DNA of 64,000 nucleotides from Allantophomopsis cytisporea (taxonomy: Eukaryota; Ascomycota; Leotiomycetes; Phacidiales; Phacidiaceae): NCBI GenBank assembly GCA_024752435.1, contig CP103021.1, positions 1,302,001 through 1,366,000 on the forward strand, in the 5' to 3' direction. How positions within the stretch are numbered: the first letter of the stretch is position 1; each line of letters begins with the position of its first letter. The position numbers and the translations under genes were made by a program. This document shows, in pieces, positions 9,324 through 20,438 of the stretch. Under the pieces are notes generated by a model. That model made no database searches, was not told the DNA's origin, and saw only the letters and a list, made by a program, of their open reading frames with translations.

Positions 9324-10202
9324 ATGGCGGCAAAACAAAAGAAGAGACATGCGAAGCCTAAATCCCTTTCACATGGTCGCCCTCCGCTTGTGAAAGCGCC
9401 AGCTTCCCTTTCCAGCAAAGCAACTCGAACCCTCATACGAACACACCACACACTTGAAAAGCGACGCGCTAAGGCTCTGGCTGACGGCGATGAAGTCTTA
9501 GCAGCTACGTTATCGAAGGAAATTGAAGCCCAGGGTGGGATCAAGAGCTATCAGAAAGCCAGTCTCACAGGCCAAGCAAGTGAAAGAGGTGGAGACAGCA
9601 GCCAACTTTTGATGACTTGGATCAACGATGTACGCGCAGCGTTGAATGGACGTGCTGCCTGTACGGGACCACTTAGAATGCTAGAAGTTGGTGCCCTCTC
9701 AACAACAAATGCTTGCTCAAAAAGTGGTCTCTTCGATATGAGCAGAATAGATCTTAACAGTCAATCGGAGGGCATCCTTCAACAGGATTTTATGGAACGA
9801 CCACTGCCGAATGGCAATGGGGAAAAATTTGACATCATCAGTTTATCCCTTGTCCTTAATTATGTCCCGGACGCCTCAGGAAAAGGCGAAATGTTGAAGC
9901 GTACCTTGCAATTTCTCCGACCAATGAACGATCCACTTCTCAAAGACTTCTTTCCAAGTTTGTTTTTGGTATTGCCAGCACCTTGCGTGGAAAACTCGCG
10001 CTATATGGATGAAGCAAAGCTTGAGAAGATTATGAATAGTCTGAGCTACGTCAAGGTCAAGAGAAAGTTGACAAACAAATTGGTATACTATCTATGGAAG
10101 GCAGAAGATGCCACCGAACTGAAGAAGCAGACTGCATATTTCAAGAAGGAGGAGATCAGAGCCGGAGCGACAAGAAATAATTTCTCCATTGTGATGAAGT
10201 AG
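9324..10202 (+). CDS. BMT2: 25S rRNA adenine-N1 methyltransferase Bmt2
   Basis: Single exon, 292 residues. The N-terminus is basic (KQKKRHAKPKS), in keeping with a nucleolar protein. Features match the Bmt2 family: GGIKSYQKASLTGQ (about 71-84), a SAM-binding Rossmann start RMLEVGALSTTNACS (about 118-132), FDIISLSLVLNYVPDASGKG (the NYVPD-type motif) and a C-terminal NNFSIVMK. In yeast Bmt2 makes m1A2142 in helix 65 of 25S rRNA. A final TKxNxFxI-like ending is a family hallmark. It sits head-to-head with RPL25 and ends 170 bp from the convergent HTD2 gene. Confidence 0.93.
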   Translation: MAAKQKKRHAKPKSLSHGRPPLVKAPASLSSKATRTLIRTHHTLEKRRAKALADGDEVLAATLSKEIEAQGGIKSYQKASLTGQASERGGDSSQLLMTWINDVRAALNGRAACTGPLRMLEVGALSTTNACSKSGLFDMSRIDLNSQSEGILQQDFMERPLPNGNGEKFDIISLSLVLNYVPDASGKGEMLKRTLQFLRPMNDPLLKDFFPSLFLVLPAPCVENSRYMDEAKLEKIMNSLSYVKVKRKLTNKLVYYLWKAEDATELKKQTAYFKKEEIRAGATRNNFSIVMK

Positions 10203-10372
10203 GATTTAGTGCATTGTCCGATCAAGTGCTGAGAGGACACTCATGTCAAGTACCATGAGAATAATCAAATGTTAAGATCACAACACCCTTTAGACATATA
10301 TACAGTGATTCCATGAGTGCTGTACTCATATGCCTTGTGACGCCTTGTATTCACAAAAAAGTGAATACCAGT

Positions 10373-11594
10373 CTATGAGATATTGTCCAAACGAGTCACA
10401 TCTTCCACTTCGCCTCTTCCTCTTACGGCCAACCCTCCCTCCCCATTCTCTATCCAGATATGGAATTTTCTGGTTGTCTTGTTTGATTCTCTATTCGTCT
10501 CCTTTTTCTCTCGAATTTCCATGCCGCATACCTTTAGTTCCTCCTCTGCATACAATGGTGCCAAGTTCCTATACTTGAAACTCTTAATTCTCTCTGTTCC
10601 GCGCAATTGCCCACGTAGCAACGAAAGCATAATAACTAAGGATAAGGGACCATGCACAAGCAGATTTTTATGGCCCTCGACCTCACGGCAGTAAGCTTGA
10701 TCGAGATGTATACGATGGGCATTAAAGGTTAATGCTGAAAATCTGAAGAGCAGTGACGGAGGTGGTGTCATCTTCATCTCAAACTCAGCTTGATACGGGG
10801 CTATTGTTAGAAAACCCAATTGTCAGTACCGCAAATATACCATCAGTTATTAACCAAGCTACGGTATACATACAACTTATTCTCTTTTGCACTCTACCCG
10901 CATCAATCCTCGCCTCCTCGGGCGTTTTATCTCTCAGGAAAATGAGGTCTCTTCGCTCAACAATGGATGCTGCGTCCAATTCTTCAGTATCTTCCGTAGG
11001 CCAGTACTTTGCCTTAAGTCTCTCATCTGTAAGTGACGATGACACTAAACCAATTCTTCGCTCAATGTTTACGACGATCTTCTCGTGACCCGCACGTCCT
11101 ATGGTAGCGACATCACGGATACCCTCGACGCAGACGGCACGATTACCGTGTAGAGGTAGCAAGTTGCCTCTATCATTGGCAAATTTTACAGAGCCTCCAG
11201 TCCACAACCGTCGATTGAAAGGTGGTCCTGGCCACTGATCGGGATCTGTGCCATCTGGCAAAAGGAAACGATGCGGTATCTGGGATGGAAAGTAGACGAT
11301 ATGGTGACCTTGAGGCAACAAGAGTGGTTCAGCACTGGTTTCATCTGTTTTTGGGAGGAATTGAGTGTCGTTATTGTAGGATGTTGGATAAGACGTGGCT
11401 GGAAGGAAGTCTGCAAGAGACACATTGAGAAGATGAGATGGTGTTGGGTATAGGTAGTCATGGATATAGTTAAGTGGTCTGGAAATCATTTCTGCTCTAA
11501 GACCACCAAGATTTGATATTCCTCGTTTCCAAGACACAAGGAACGCTCCCGCAGAAAGCAGAGGGCGAGACGCATTGTAGTATGCGCGGAACAT
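10373..11594 (-). CDS. HTD2: Mitochondrial 3-hydroxyacyl-thioester dehydratase Htd2
   Basis: Two exons on the minus strand, 10874-11594 and 10373-10800, joined across a 73-nt intron (GTATGT donor, CTAAC branch, AATAG acceptor), give 382 residues. The N-terminal half has HHIVYFPSQIPHRFLLPDG followed by WPGPPFNRRLWTGG. The second exon begins with LLFRFSALTFNAHRIHLD and RNLLVHGPLSLVIML, a hotdog-fold hydratase signature of Htd2/MaoC enzymes. Htd2 dehydrates 3-hydroxyacyl-ACP in type II mitochondrial fatty acid synthesis, which feeds lipoate. The Arg-rich start (MFRAYYNASRPLLSAGAF) looks like a presequence. The exon junction encodes R-I-S-S-P-Y. It is longer than yeast Htd2 (280). Confidence 0.88.
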
Positions 11595-11841
11595 CTGTAG
11601 TCGTGTGGTGAAGCACTAAGTCTTGCTTCATGGAAACGAGAACGCGAGACACACCCCTTCGGACAAATTTGGTGGCACAGCTTATCGATAGCGATAAAGA
11701 AATGAAATCGTAGAAAGTCCGATCTGAAGATCAAGATCCCAGTAAGCATACGATTTTACCGATTTGTTCTAGAACTAATTCAATTCTCACATTATATTTC
11801 TGGTATCGAGTCTTTTATAGAGTACATGAAGTCCGTTTTCT

Positions 11842-12977
11842 TCAGGTTTTCAGTTTGTCCTCCCAGCTTCCCCACCATCTCGAGTTTTCTGCAACCTTTG
11901 CAACGCACTCTAATGCATCCTTCACAACACCCCCAGGATCATCTAAGTTGCTACCCTCAAACTCCAAAAAGAAAATGTACTGAAAAGGAATAACCTTGCT
12001 TGGGCGGCTGTTGATACTGGTCAAGTTGAGCTTATATCTGCGAAAGCAGTCCAGCACGTTCGCAAGTGCACCTGGAGATTTATGATCGACAGTGAAGGAC
12101 ACCAAACTCTTAGTAGGGGCTCCTGGTGGCATTGGAGGTCTGTTTGATTGACTCAATCCTCTGCGTATGACAAAGAAACGCGTCTTGTTATCCTCCCGGT
12201 CCTCAATTCCCTCTGCCAAAACGTCTACGTGGTGAATCTCGGCTGCAATGGAACTTGCGATAGCAGCACTTGTTCCTGTCTCATCCTGTGCAACCATTTC
12301 AGCTGCTTTGCTTGTAGAACTTACGTCGATGCGCTCAACGCCTTTCAGATATGCATTGAGGAATATGTCACACTGGCCGAATGCTTGTGGGTGAGAAAAT
12401 ATGCGCTTGACGTGCTTGAGATCCGACAATGGGGTTACACGGGGCTGCTCAGGATTTGGAATCGAAGTAGTTGGCGTACATGTACCAGATGTGACCTCAG
12501 GTGAGTATATCAAGCCTAGTGTCTTCGAGCTTCGTCCCACGAGATAATGGTGAACATCGAGGTAAGCCTCTCCACAGAGAAAGAGATCCGGGTATTTGCG
12601 ATTACGATCGGCAAGGAGATCGAGCGTGAAGACGACGGAACCGTTGGTAGAGTTCTCAAATGGAATGACTCCGTGCTCTGTTTCGCCGTTCTGGACTGCG
12701 TCGAAGATATCTATTTAAACATTGGTAAGCTGAAACCTTGATTCAAGCAAAGCATTCTCTTGTACCTGCGATGGTGACTTGTGGGAAGTATTCAAACTCA
12801 TGAGGAGGGAAGCATTCAATTGCTGCCTATGCAAAACAGCTATCAGTCAGCTCAAAAAGTCCAAGCTGTTGTGTCATAATAGGCTGAATCATGTACCTGG
12901 TGAGAATAAGAAGAGATAGGTCCAAGAAACGCGACTTTGGACCGCGAAGGCGCGGCTGAAGCTTGCTTGGAAGCCAT
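11842..12977 (-). CDS. PHA2: Prephenate dehydratase (phenylalanine biosynthesis)
   Basis: Three exons on the minus strand: 12897-12977, 12766-12826, 11842-12710 (introns 70 and 55 nt), giving 336 residues. The catalytic domain starts KVAFLGPISSYSHQAAIECF and includes NGETEHGVIPFENSTNGSVV, the FSHPQAFGQC segment and the active-site-associated NKTRFFVI. The C-terminal ACT regulatory domain has SFTVDHKSPGALANVLDCF and LTSINSRPSK, which corresponds to the phenylalanine-binding ESRP element (here NSRP). The enzyme converts prephenate to phenylpyruvate and is usually inhibited by phenylalanine. The first intron falls in the codon after YSHQ. It is tandem with HTD2, 247 bp upstream of it. Confidence 0.95.
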
Positions 12978-13794
12978 GGTAGGAGGATATCAAATATGGG
13001 AGCGGTCCAGCTTGTTGACAGCTACGAGCAAACAACAGAATACAAGAGATAGTAATATGTTATGGGTTCATATCGTGAGAGGGCTGACTTGCCCGGCAGC
13101 GAGCTGGTCGTCGGGACAATGCGTAAACATAGGATCTGGTAAGATGCAGCTTATTGCGCATATGTTTTCAAAAGATTTTGGGAGCGGTCATCGGTCATCG
13201 GTAGGGCGCGACCCCACCATCTGTTTGCCTTGCCCGCATAGAAGCTACCCCACATCAAATTGCAACGTCACGGAACAGATCCATCACATCTCGACCTCAA
13301 TAACATACGTGCAAAGCCTGAAATAAACTATGGATTTCTATAAAATGTTGCTATTTTGGTCATCATTGTGCCAACATGTCGATAACACGAGTCACTGATA
13401 TGGTGAGTTGTTACATGACCTGAGAAGATCTCATTCCATGAACACCATCTAGTATCTCCTGAGCCCAACCTATAAGCAAATAAATCAATCATAACAACTC
13501 TGTCGAGGTGAGCTTTCAAAAGGTTTAGTTAACCTGTGAAATGTATTAGTGGAATGTCGCACAGGCTCAGAGCAATAAGATCTTACCAATGACGCTTCTT
13601 TAACCAACTTAAGACGTTGTCATTACAGACCGCAGCGGGCTCGGACGCACGTCAGATTTCTTTGATCCAGCGCTCGGCTGCAAGGCAGGAGACTTGGTGG
13701 CGTGCTGCTGGGTGACTGGTGCATCGTCGGGCTGGCTATGCTTTGACGGGACGACTGGAGTTGGCTCCTCGCTCAGTGCGAGGTTATCAAACTG
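12978..13794. other. intergenic, eRF1 3' region and PHA2 promoter
   Basis: 817 bp between the PHA2 start and the eRF1 stop, both genes on the minus strand. Small frames only. A GGTCATCGGTCATCGGT-type short tandem lies at about 13185-13203. No RNA gene found. Confidence 0.5.
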
Positions 13795-15288
13795 TCAATC
13801 TAAAGGCCAAACATCAGTATCTATAAATCCAGCATCATACGAGATAGCATACCGTCGTAGAATTCATCATCGTCATCAATATCAGCCAATTGCTCGAAGT
13901 TGACCTTGTATCTCAAAAGACCACCGATACCACCAAATCCCTTGACAAACTGGTTTCCTTCACTGGATCGATCAGAAACGAACTCAAGAGTAGTACCAAA
14001 GTCCTTGTACTTTTCGGCAATCCACTCCAAGAAAGAAATTTGCTCGACGATTTCCATCTCTTGTCCGGTTTCCTTGTCCATGAATTGTTCGCGGTTGGAG
14101 GCTTCCTGAGCCTTGGTGGTGTGCAAGATGATCGTGCTCCCATCGGAACTCTTCAATGTCCACCTGTTGATCTCCAAGTTCTCGAAAACGATCAAGGTCT
14201 CAACGGCACCAAGCTCCAAAGCTTTAAGGGTATCGTCAATACCGTAACATACAAGACCAGTATCTTGACTGATACCATCAAAGTACTTGCCAATGAGCTT
14301 CTTCTCTTGAATGAATTTGACATTGCTCAACGTCTCTGCCGAAAGCTCAATGGCCTGGTTGAAGCCGTTCTCACCACCATAGGAAACATCGACGACCTTG
14401 ATGACCTTGGTTTGCAAACGGTTGTCGAACAAATCAGATTGGTTGAGGTCGTTCTTGAAATCAGCAGAACCAGCAAGGATAATACCAGCAACGTTAACCT
14501 TGTCGTTGGTAATGAAGTTCTGCACGGCCAACTCGGCGACTTTACGGACATAGTTGTGGCGCTTTTCCTCACGAAGACGAGCGAAACGCAAGGCGGATTG
14601 ACCACCACGGCCGTGCTTCTTTGGAAGGTCGACAGAGAATTTGTGTACAACATCTCTGGTATTTCCGCTCAAGGTTCCAAAAAGCGCACCGTTTCCATCC
14701 ATGATGATGAAACCAAACTTCTGGTCGGACTCGAGCAACTCGGCCAATGCCTCGGTATGGAACTTGTTGTCACAGAGGTAAAGGGAGGTGTTGATAGGCT
14801 TGAAGGGCTCGAAGTCGATGTTGACCTTTCGCTCCTTACCCTCCGAGGTGAGAATTTCACCACAGTAGACAACCAATCCATTTGGTGGGACTTTGTTGTA
14901 AAGCTTCAGTCTTTGCTGGGTTGAGGTAATGGCGGACAAGACCGATTGACGGTTGACTCGAGACTTGATGTTGGATGCAGTGCCCTGTATATGTTGTCAG
15001 TTAGAGTTGGTGGAGGGGTTGGAAAGTCGAGGTGGGGTCGGAAAGCCATACGTATTCTTCTGCCAACATCTTGGCTGCGCGCGAGACTTGATCCTTAGGT
15101 GCTGAAGAATGATGTGTTAGCTTCCATTATAATGAAATGAAGATGATGCGGCATAAGAATGACTTACGAATAATGAGAGAAATCATGGAGGTTCCATTTC
15201 CACGGGCGGCTTCCAAGCGTTTGATGAGCTTCTTGACCTTCCAGATCTCAATGTTCTTCTCGGCCTCGTTCGCCTGAGCGTCACTCAT
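13795..15288 (-). CDS. SUP45: Translation release factor eRF1 (Sup45)
   Basis: Four exons on the minus strand: 15168-15288, 15052-15101, 13853-14984, 13795-13799, giving 435 residues. All hallmark motifs are present: TASNIKS at residues 59-65 with NIKS exactly at 61-64, YLCDNKF (stop-codon recognition, about 125-131), and GRGGQSALRF (the peptidyl-tRNA hydrolysis loop near 180). The C-terminal eRF3-binding domain ends in the acidic DIDDDDEFYDD. The last intron (53 nt, GTATGC donor, CTGAT branch, CTTTAG acceptor) leaves a final exon of only five bases, supplying the end of the last Asp codon plus TGA. If this intron is kept, the tail changes to DGMLSRMMLDL. The long open frame on the opposite strand is a codon-bias shadow. 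Confidence 0.97.
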
Positions 15289-16097
15289 GATGGGCGAATA
15301 GAAATGGCAGTCTTGTGAGGGGTGACTGTACTGGCTTTTCCAAAGCCTTTTGTGTATTCGTGTTGGTGCGGGAGAGGGAGGGGGGCTAGTAGAGCAGGCA
15401 CAGAAAAATGCAGGATTTCGCTGTGTGCAATAATGTTCACGATGCCTTCGGGTTCAGGGTGACGTTTTAGAGTGGGCTCAGGCAGATTGTGTGCGGCAAA
15501 AGGCTTGGCAAGCGTCAGATCGGCAAATCAGTACTGAAGAGTGAAGTGTAGTGTGGGAAAGAAGGGCTAAGAGAAGTAAAAAGAACCAACCGTTCTGAAG
15601 GATCTGGAACGATCACGTGAAGATCATAAATCCTATAAAGCGTCTGGTAAGAGCAGGTATATGAATGAGTTTAGAAGGAAGTACAATGATATGTATGGAC
15701 TGGCGCCAAAAGGGGAGTAGAGATGAAGTAGATGGAATTTGAAGTATGGAAGAGAGGAGGACTAAGACAAGTTTGGAGAAGATGAGGCTGGTATGCAATT
15801 CACTGCGTATGTCTTGTTGCAGCTTCAGAGGAATGCATATTCAACAGACTCACTTCACACCTTATATTGGTGTATGGGATAAGGATGATTATACATGTAC
15901 TTGTTTTGTAAATACCATCTCTTTCGATGAGCCCGTCACCAGGCCCTCCAACCAATTGGTCACAATGACTCGAATGGTGAACATGGCGGAGAAAACCGAA
16001 TGTCAATGAAAATGAAAATGAAAATGCAATGTTGTGACAAGCGTGTACTCAGATCTCATCTGTGCTTTGGAGAACTGTATGCCCACGCTCCACAGAT

Positions 16098-16123
16098 TGA
16101 GTCAGGTTGACTGAATATGAGCA
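16098..16123. promoter_or_regulatory. TGAGTCA site, first copy of duplicated module
   Basis: TGAGTCA at 16098-16104 is a perfect Gcn4/CpcA (bZIP) consensus. It begins a 23-nt block, from GTCAGG through ATATGAGCA at 16101-16123, which recurs near 16293 with three differences. Function is inferred from the motif only. Confidence 0.4.
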
Positions 16124-16285
16124 AGCCCAGAAACCTAACATACTGCCTATTATTAAAAAGATAGAAAGACTATTCGGTCAATTTGAGCGTTTCCTACCTC
16201 AGGTATTGACCTGACCCTGGCTATCTTGGCACATAAGGCATTATCATCATTGTCAAGTGCGCGTGCCTTCTTGTCTGCTCTTACA

Positions 16286-16315
16286 TGAGTCAGTCAGGCT
16301 GACTCGATATGAGCA
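16286..16315. promoter_or_regulatory. TGAGTCA site with perfect dyad, second copy of duplicated module
   Basis: TGAGTCA at 16286-16292. GAGTCAG at 16287-16293 and CTGACTC at 16299-16305 form a perfect 7-bp inverted repeat around a 5-bp spacer, and the downstream ATATGAGCA matches the first copy. It lies about 1 kb upstream of eRF1 and 1.7 kb upstream of the amino-acid transporter. Confidence 0.4.
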
Positions 16316-17807
16316 TATACAACTTCAATATCAACTGAAGCGTCCGATCGCAGATGGCGTAGCCCTCCAGTGTGGTCAAAGCACATGAAAACCTCGATTG
16401 TACCTTTGCCTCTCTCATACTCCATGTTTGCACTCAGTATGCTCTTCTTCATCGGGTCGCATCGTTCTCCATCACTCCTCATCGTGAAATACCGGGCAAC
16501 CACAGGGACTTACATAATGTTCACGTTGTTCTTGTTACTATTATCTGTTGCTCTTACTTTCCGGCGCGCAATATCTGATGATGGACTGTTTGATCATCAG
16601 GCGACACTTCCCCCATTAAACCACTCCAACAAATGTGTATGTCTTTTGCACTCCCATAGTGGGGGTTGGGCGACTCACCATTATCGCCGGGTTCTGAGCG
16701 TACATCGTAAGGAAAACAACTCTAACTAACTGACCAACATACGATTATGATTATGATTATGATTATGATTATGATTATGATCACGATCACGATGACAAAA
16801 ACAACAACATAAAATTCTATGCAATATTATAAATAAAGGAGTGTTGCGTATGCACAAGGCCAAGGACAAAGATATGATTATGCTACGGAAAGAGGGAAAA
16901 TATGATGAGGAAAAAAGAAGGAAAATTGACAAGGAAAAGTGTGAACGGTCAACGGGTCAATAGTCGCGCCAAATTCAAAAACGTAAAGACTCCATAGCAG
17001 GTACATACAATATGCGCATCATGTACTACTCTACTCTACTCTACTCTACTCTACTCTACTCTACGCATGAAGTCAGTACGCAATAGTGCCAGTGAGTATG
17101 TATACTACTTACTAGTACACTACTGAGTACATGGATCATTGAACCGGATTGGCTTCATGGTCAACGGGGTGAACAAGACAGTAAAGGTAAGGTAGTCAGT
17201 CAGTCAGTCAGTCTAGTCTTAGATGTGGCCGGTAGATGTTCTTTAGCTAGATATCGTGAGTGAATACATACATATAAAATGTATACACATATATATATGT
17301 ACGCAGTATCTCCATAACACGTACTACGACGTATGTACTCACTCACTACTCACATACTACGAAGGCGCAAGGTCCAACGTGCAAGGTGCAAGGTGCAAGG
17401 TTGCTAGATGCAAAGGTGCTAAGTACGAGAGAGATACTAGGTTCGAGGCGGACTAAGTACATTACCTATGTATCTATATACTAAATAAGTCAGTCGGGGA
17501 AAGATAAGAATCAAACAATCTCAACCACAAGTGTCAAGCAAATTCCCATCTGTCCACAGATAACCCACACATACTGTATATATTTCAAAACATATGTTCA
17601 CTTGATATTCACCCTGTTCCGCCAATAGCGCTGTGATCAAGGTTCTTATAGAAAAAAGAAGAAAAAGAGAGGAGTGACCGTATAGTATAAGGAAGATAGG
17701 AAGGACGACGAAGACAACAGAAATCGAACATATCAAGGAAACACACCATCTCTATCTCCCCCACTACACCGTTTTTTTAAACTTGCTTTTCTGTCTTTCC
17801 CCGCCTG

Positions 17808-17860
17808 CCTCTCTCTCTCTTCTCTCCTCTCTCTTTTCTTCTCTTCTCTCATTCTTATTC
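17808..17860 (+). promoter_or_regulatory. CT-rich tract before the Avt1-like gene
   Basis: A nearly pure pyrimidine run on the plus strand, about 170-215 nt before the start codon. Such tracts often mark transcription start regions in filamentous fungi. From 17597 to 18012 there is no ATG on this strand. Confidence 0.45.
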
Positions 17861-18012
17861 CTTTCAATTCCGAAAAGAGTCCTCCTGCGCAAACGTCGTG
17901 GATACGACCCGCCGAGCAAGCTGAATCGCCTACTCTCACTCACTACTCGATAAGATAGATTCCCGGGAACGAAGAACGCAAAATCCAATCGGCATTCCAC
18001 GGAGACTGTGCT

Positions 18013-18027
18013 ATGCAAATATCATGA
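18013..18027 (+). promoter_or_regulatory. minimal uORF (MQIS-stop) overlapping the main start codon
   Basis: ATG at 18013 opens a four-codon frame (ATG CAA ATA TCA) whose TGA stop at 18025-18027 overlaps the main ATG at 18024 as ATGA. A G at -3 makes the upstream start usable. It is the first ATG after more than 400 ATG-free bases, so scanning ribosomes should meet it first; control by termination-reinitiation is inferred. Confidence 0.5.
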
Positions 18028-20438
18028 CCCAACCATCTCAGAGCACTCCCATATCAAACCCGAGGAACTGGGACGAATATCAATATGGCACGTCGCACAG
18101 AGGCTCTGTGGGCTCCAACACTGGTCGCAGTGTACAATTCGCACCGGGAACATCACCCTCTGCCTATTCTTCGCTCACAGATAACGCCGGCGATGTAGAT
18201 GCCGGTCCTGATGATCTCAGAACAAGACGGTTAGACCACTCCCCCGGACACACTCTCTTTCGAAGATCCCCTCTGCTTCTCTCAACTTTGCGCAATAAAT
18301 TCTCAGGAGATCGTTGATATGTTGGCATGGGCAGACTATGTTTCCATTTCCGTTTTACGTTTCGGCGCCCCCTCCCCCTCCGGATTCCATCGTTTTCTGT
18401 GCTGCATGTGCGATAATGTAACTGACGCAATTGAGTTCTAGGTCTTCCATGACATCGCGATTGAATGGAATCACACAGGTTGGCGGCGTCAATAGTATTG
18501 AGAACTTTGCTCGAAGTTGGCAAAGAGCTGCCGGCTTTCTCGAAGTTACTCCTCGAAGGCCGTCCTTGTCTTTAATACCTACAGACGATGATGATGTCGC
18601 TGAGGCATATGATTATGGACGGATGGATTCGGAGAGCGGCAATCTGCCACGCACCTCCCTGATACGAGCACATCTCGATGCAGCCGATTCGAACGATGCA
18701 CTTGTGGACGAGGACGACATTGAGACACCGAGGCCGCTTGATGATCAGGACATGGCGAAGAAACGATTAGGAGGTGACTACAATAGCACAACCAGTCTAC
18801 GGACAAGTATGCCAGGAAGTTTGCGAGGAAACCAATCCATATTTGCTATTGCTCCACACCTGAACACACCGTTGGCGGGAAGCTACGGTACCTCTTATGG
18901 CACTCTCCAGTCCACCTTGAACGAGTCTTCAATGATACACGCTGGTCAATTGTGGCAGCAGCAACAGGCTTCAGGGGTTAATAAGCCAGATGATCAGAGA
19001 GAGCCTTTACTTGTGAAAGAAGTGGAGCAGGATGGGAAAGTAGTTCTGGTTGTGGCAGGTCAGTCTACACTTCCTCAGACGGTCTTCAACAGTACGAACG
19101 TTCTGATTGGTGTTGGACTCTTGAGTCTTCCACTTGGAATCAAATACGCGGGTTGGTTGTGCGGAATGGTCTTCTTAGCACTATCTGCTATTGTTACCTC
19201 TTATACAGCTCGTGTTTTGGCGAAATGTATGGATGTTGATTCGTCCTTGATTACCTTTGCAGACTTAGCCTTCGTCTCGTATGGCCAGAAGGCTCGAATT
19301 GCGACGAGTGTTCTTTTCACGCTTGAGTTGATGGCAGCATGTGTGGCGTTGATTGTATTATTTGCTGATACGTTAGATCTCTTGATCCCAGGAGTTGGCG
19401 TTATGGAGTGGAAAATTTTATGTGGTCTTCTATTGATACCATTGAACTTTGCACCTTTACGTCTGCTCAGCTTTACGAGTGTGCTTGGAATCTTCTCATG
19501 CTTTAGCAGTAAGTTCCAATTTGATGTTGATGTTTTCTATTTCTTTCACTTTCTCCTGCCTTTTCTCTTCAAATAAACAGTTAAAATTGAGAAGCTGACC
19601 ATTCTTAGTTGTTCTGATCGTCTTGATCGACGGTTTCATCAAGCCAAGTACCCCTGGATCACTGCTTCAGCCTGCAACTACCTATCTTTTCCCTTCAAAC
19701 TGGCTCACCCTACCACTGAGTTTTGGTCTTCTGATGTGTAAGTAGTTCCTTTCCCAGTAATTTTCACGGCGAACATACTGACATTTGCTAGCACCATGGG
19801 GTGGTCACAGTGTGTTCCCAAATATCTATCGTGACATGCGTCACCCTCATCGTTTCCCCCAGGCTGTCAAGACGACTTTCACATTTACGTATCTTCTCGA
19901 TGCCACCACTGCCGTAGCCGGACTCCTGATGTTCGGCGACGGTATCATGGACGAAATCACCTCCAACATCCTGAACATTGACGGCTATCCGAAAACTTTG
20001 TCTATTCTAATGTCCATTTTCATTGCCATCATCCCACTTACCAAAGTCCCCTTAAATGCCCGCCCCATCATAAGCACCATCGAAGTTTTCTCGGGACTAG
20101 ACGCGCGTTCTGTATCTGATACCCCAGCTCTGGTCGGTCTATCAGGCTACACACGTGGCATTCTCAAAGTCATCATCCGCATCCTTGTTCTGGTCGTCTT
20201 TGTCATCATCGCCATTGTATTTCCCGCATTCGATTCCATTATGGCCTTCATGGGCAGCACTCTCTGCTTCACTATCTGCGTCGTCTTGCCGCTTCTCTTC
20301 TACCTCAAGATCTTTGGAAAAGAGGTCAGGATCGGTGAGAGGATTCTAGCATGGTTTCTGATCGTCGTTTGCTCTATCCTCGCCCTCCTTGGCACAGTTT
20401 TTGCATTTCTACCCAAGGAACTTATTGGCGCTGTATGA
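18024..20438 (+). CDS. Vacuolar amino-acid transporter, Avt1-like (AAAP family)
   Basis: Exons: 18024 to about 18229-18313 (end uncertain), 18442-19508, 19609-19737, 19792-20438; about 650-690 residues. A long Ser-rich N-terminus precedes the AAAP fold: SLPQTVFNSTNVLIGVGLLS, LPLGIKYAGWLCG, multiple helices, then GLLMSPWGGHSVFPNIYRDM and HPHRFPQAVKTTFTFTYL, as in Avt1, which imports neutral amino acids into vacuoles with protons. Introns 2 (100 nt) and 3 (54 nt) splice cleanly. Intron 1 ends at CTGAC...TTCTAG (18441), but the obvious donor at 18313 gives the wrong phase. Only GTTAGA at 18230 closes in frame, and it removes LFRRSPLLLSTLRN, which looks like genuine coding sequence. A four-codon uORF overlaps the start. 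Confidence 0.85.

Larger units (their letters stand above)
15289..17807. repeat. 2.5 kb repeat-rich intergenic region upstream of eRF1 and the Avt1-like gene
   Basis: No convincing gene. Repeats seen: AATGAA tandems at 16002-16026; (GATTAT)6 passing into GATCAC units at 16743-16796; (TACTC)n at 17024-17064; (CAGT)n at 17194-17213; three GTGCAAG units at 17379-17400. A duplicated TGAGTCA-containing module lies at 16098-16123 and 16286-16315. The region must hold the promoters of the two divergent genes. Confidence 0.6.

Noticed and set aside
13890..14924. 344-codon open frame on the plus strand opposite eRF1
   Set aside because: It mirrors the eRF1 exon; strong codon bias in highly expressed genes removes stops from the opposite strand. 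The protein resembles nothing known.
16743..17213. Direct repeats that could suggest a CRISPR-like or satellite array
   Set aside because: They are simple 4-7 nt microsatellites without spacers, as is usual in fungal intergenic DNA.
17597..18012. ATG-free stretch upstream of the Avt1-like gene as a separate anomaly
   Set aside because: It is largely a pyrimidine-rich tract where ATG is unlikely anyway; it is used only as support for the uORF finding.
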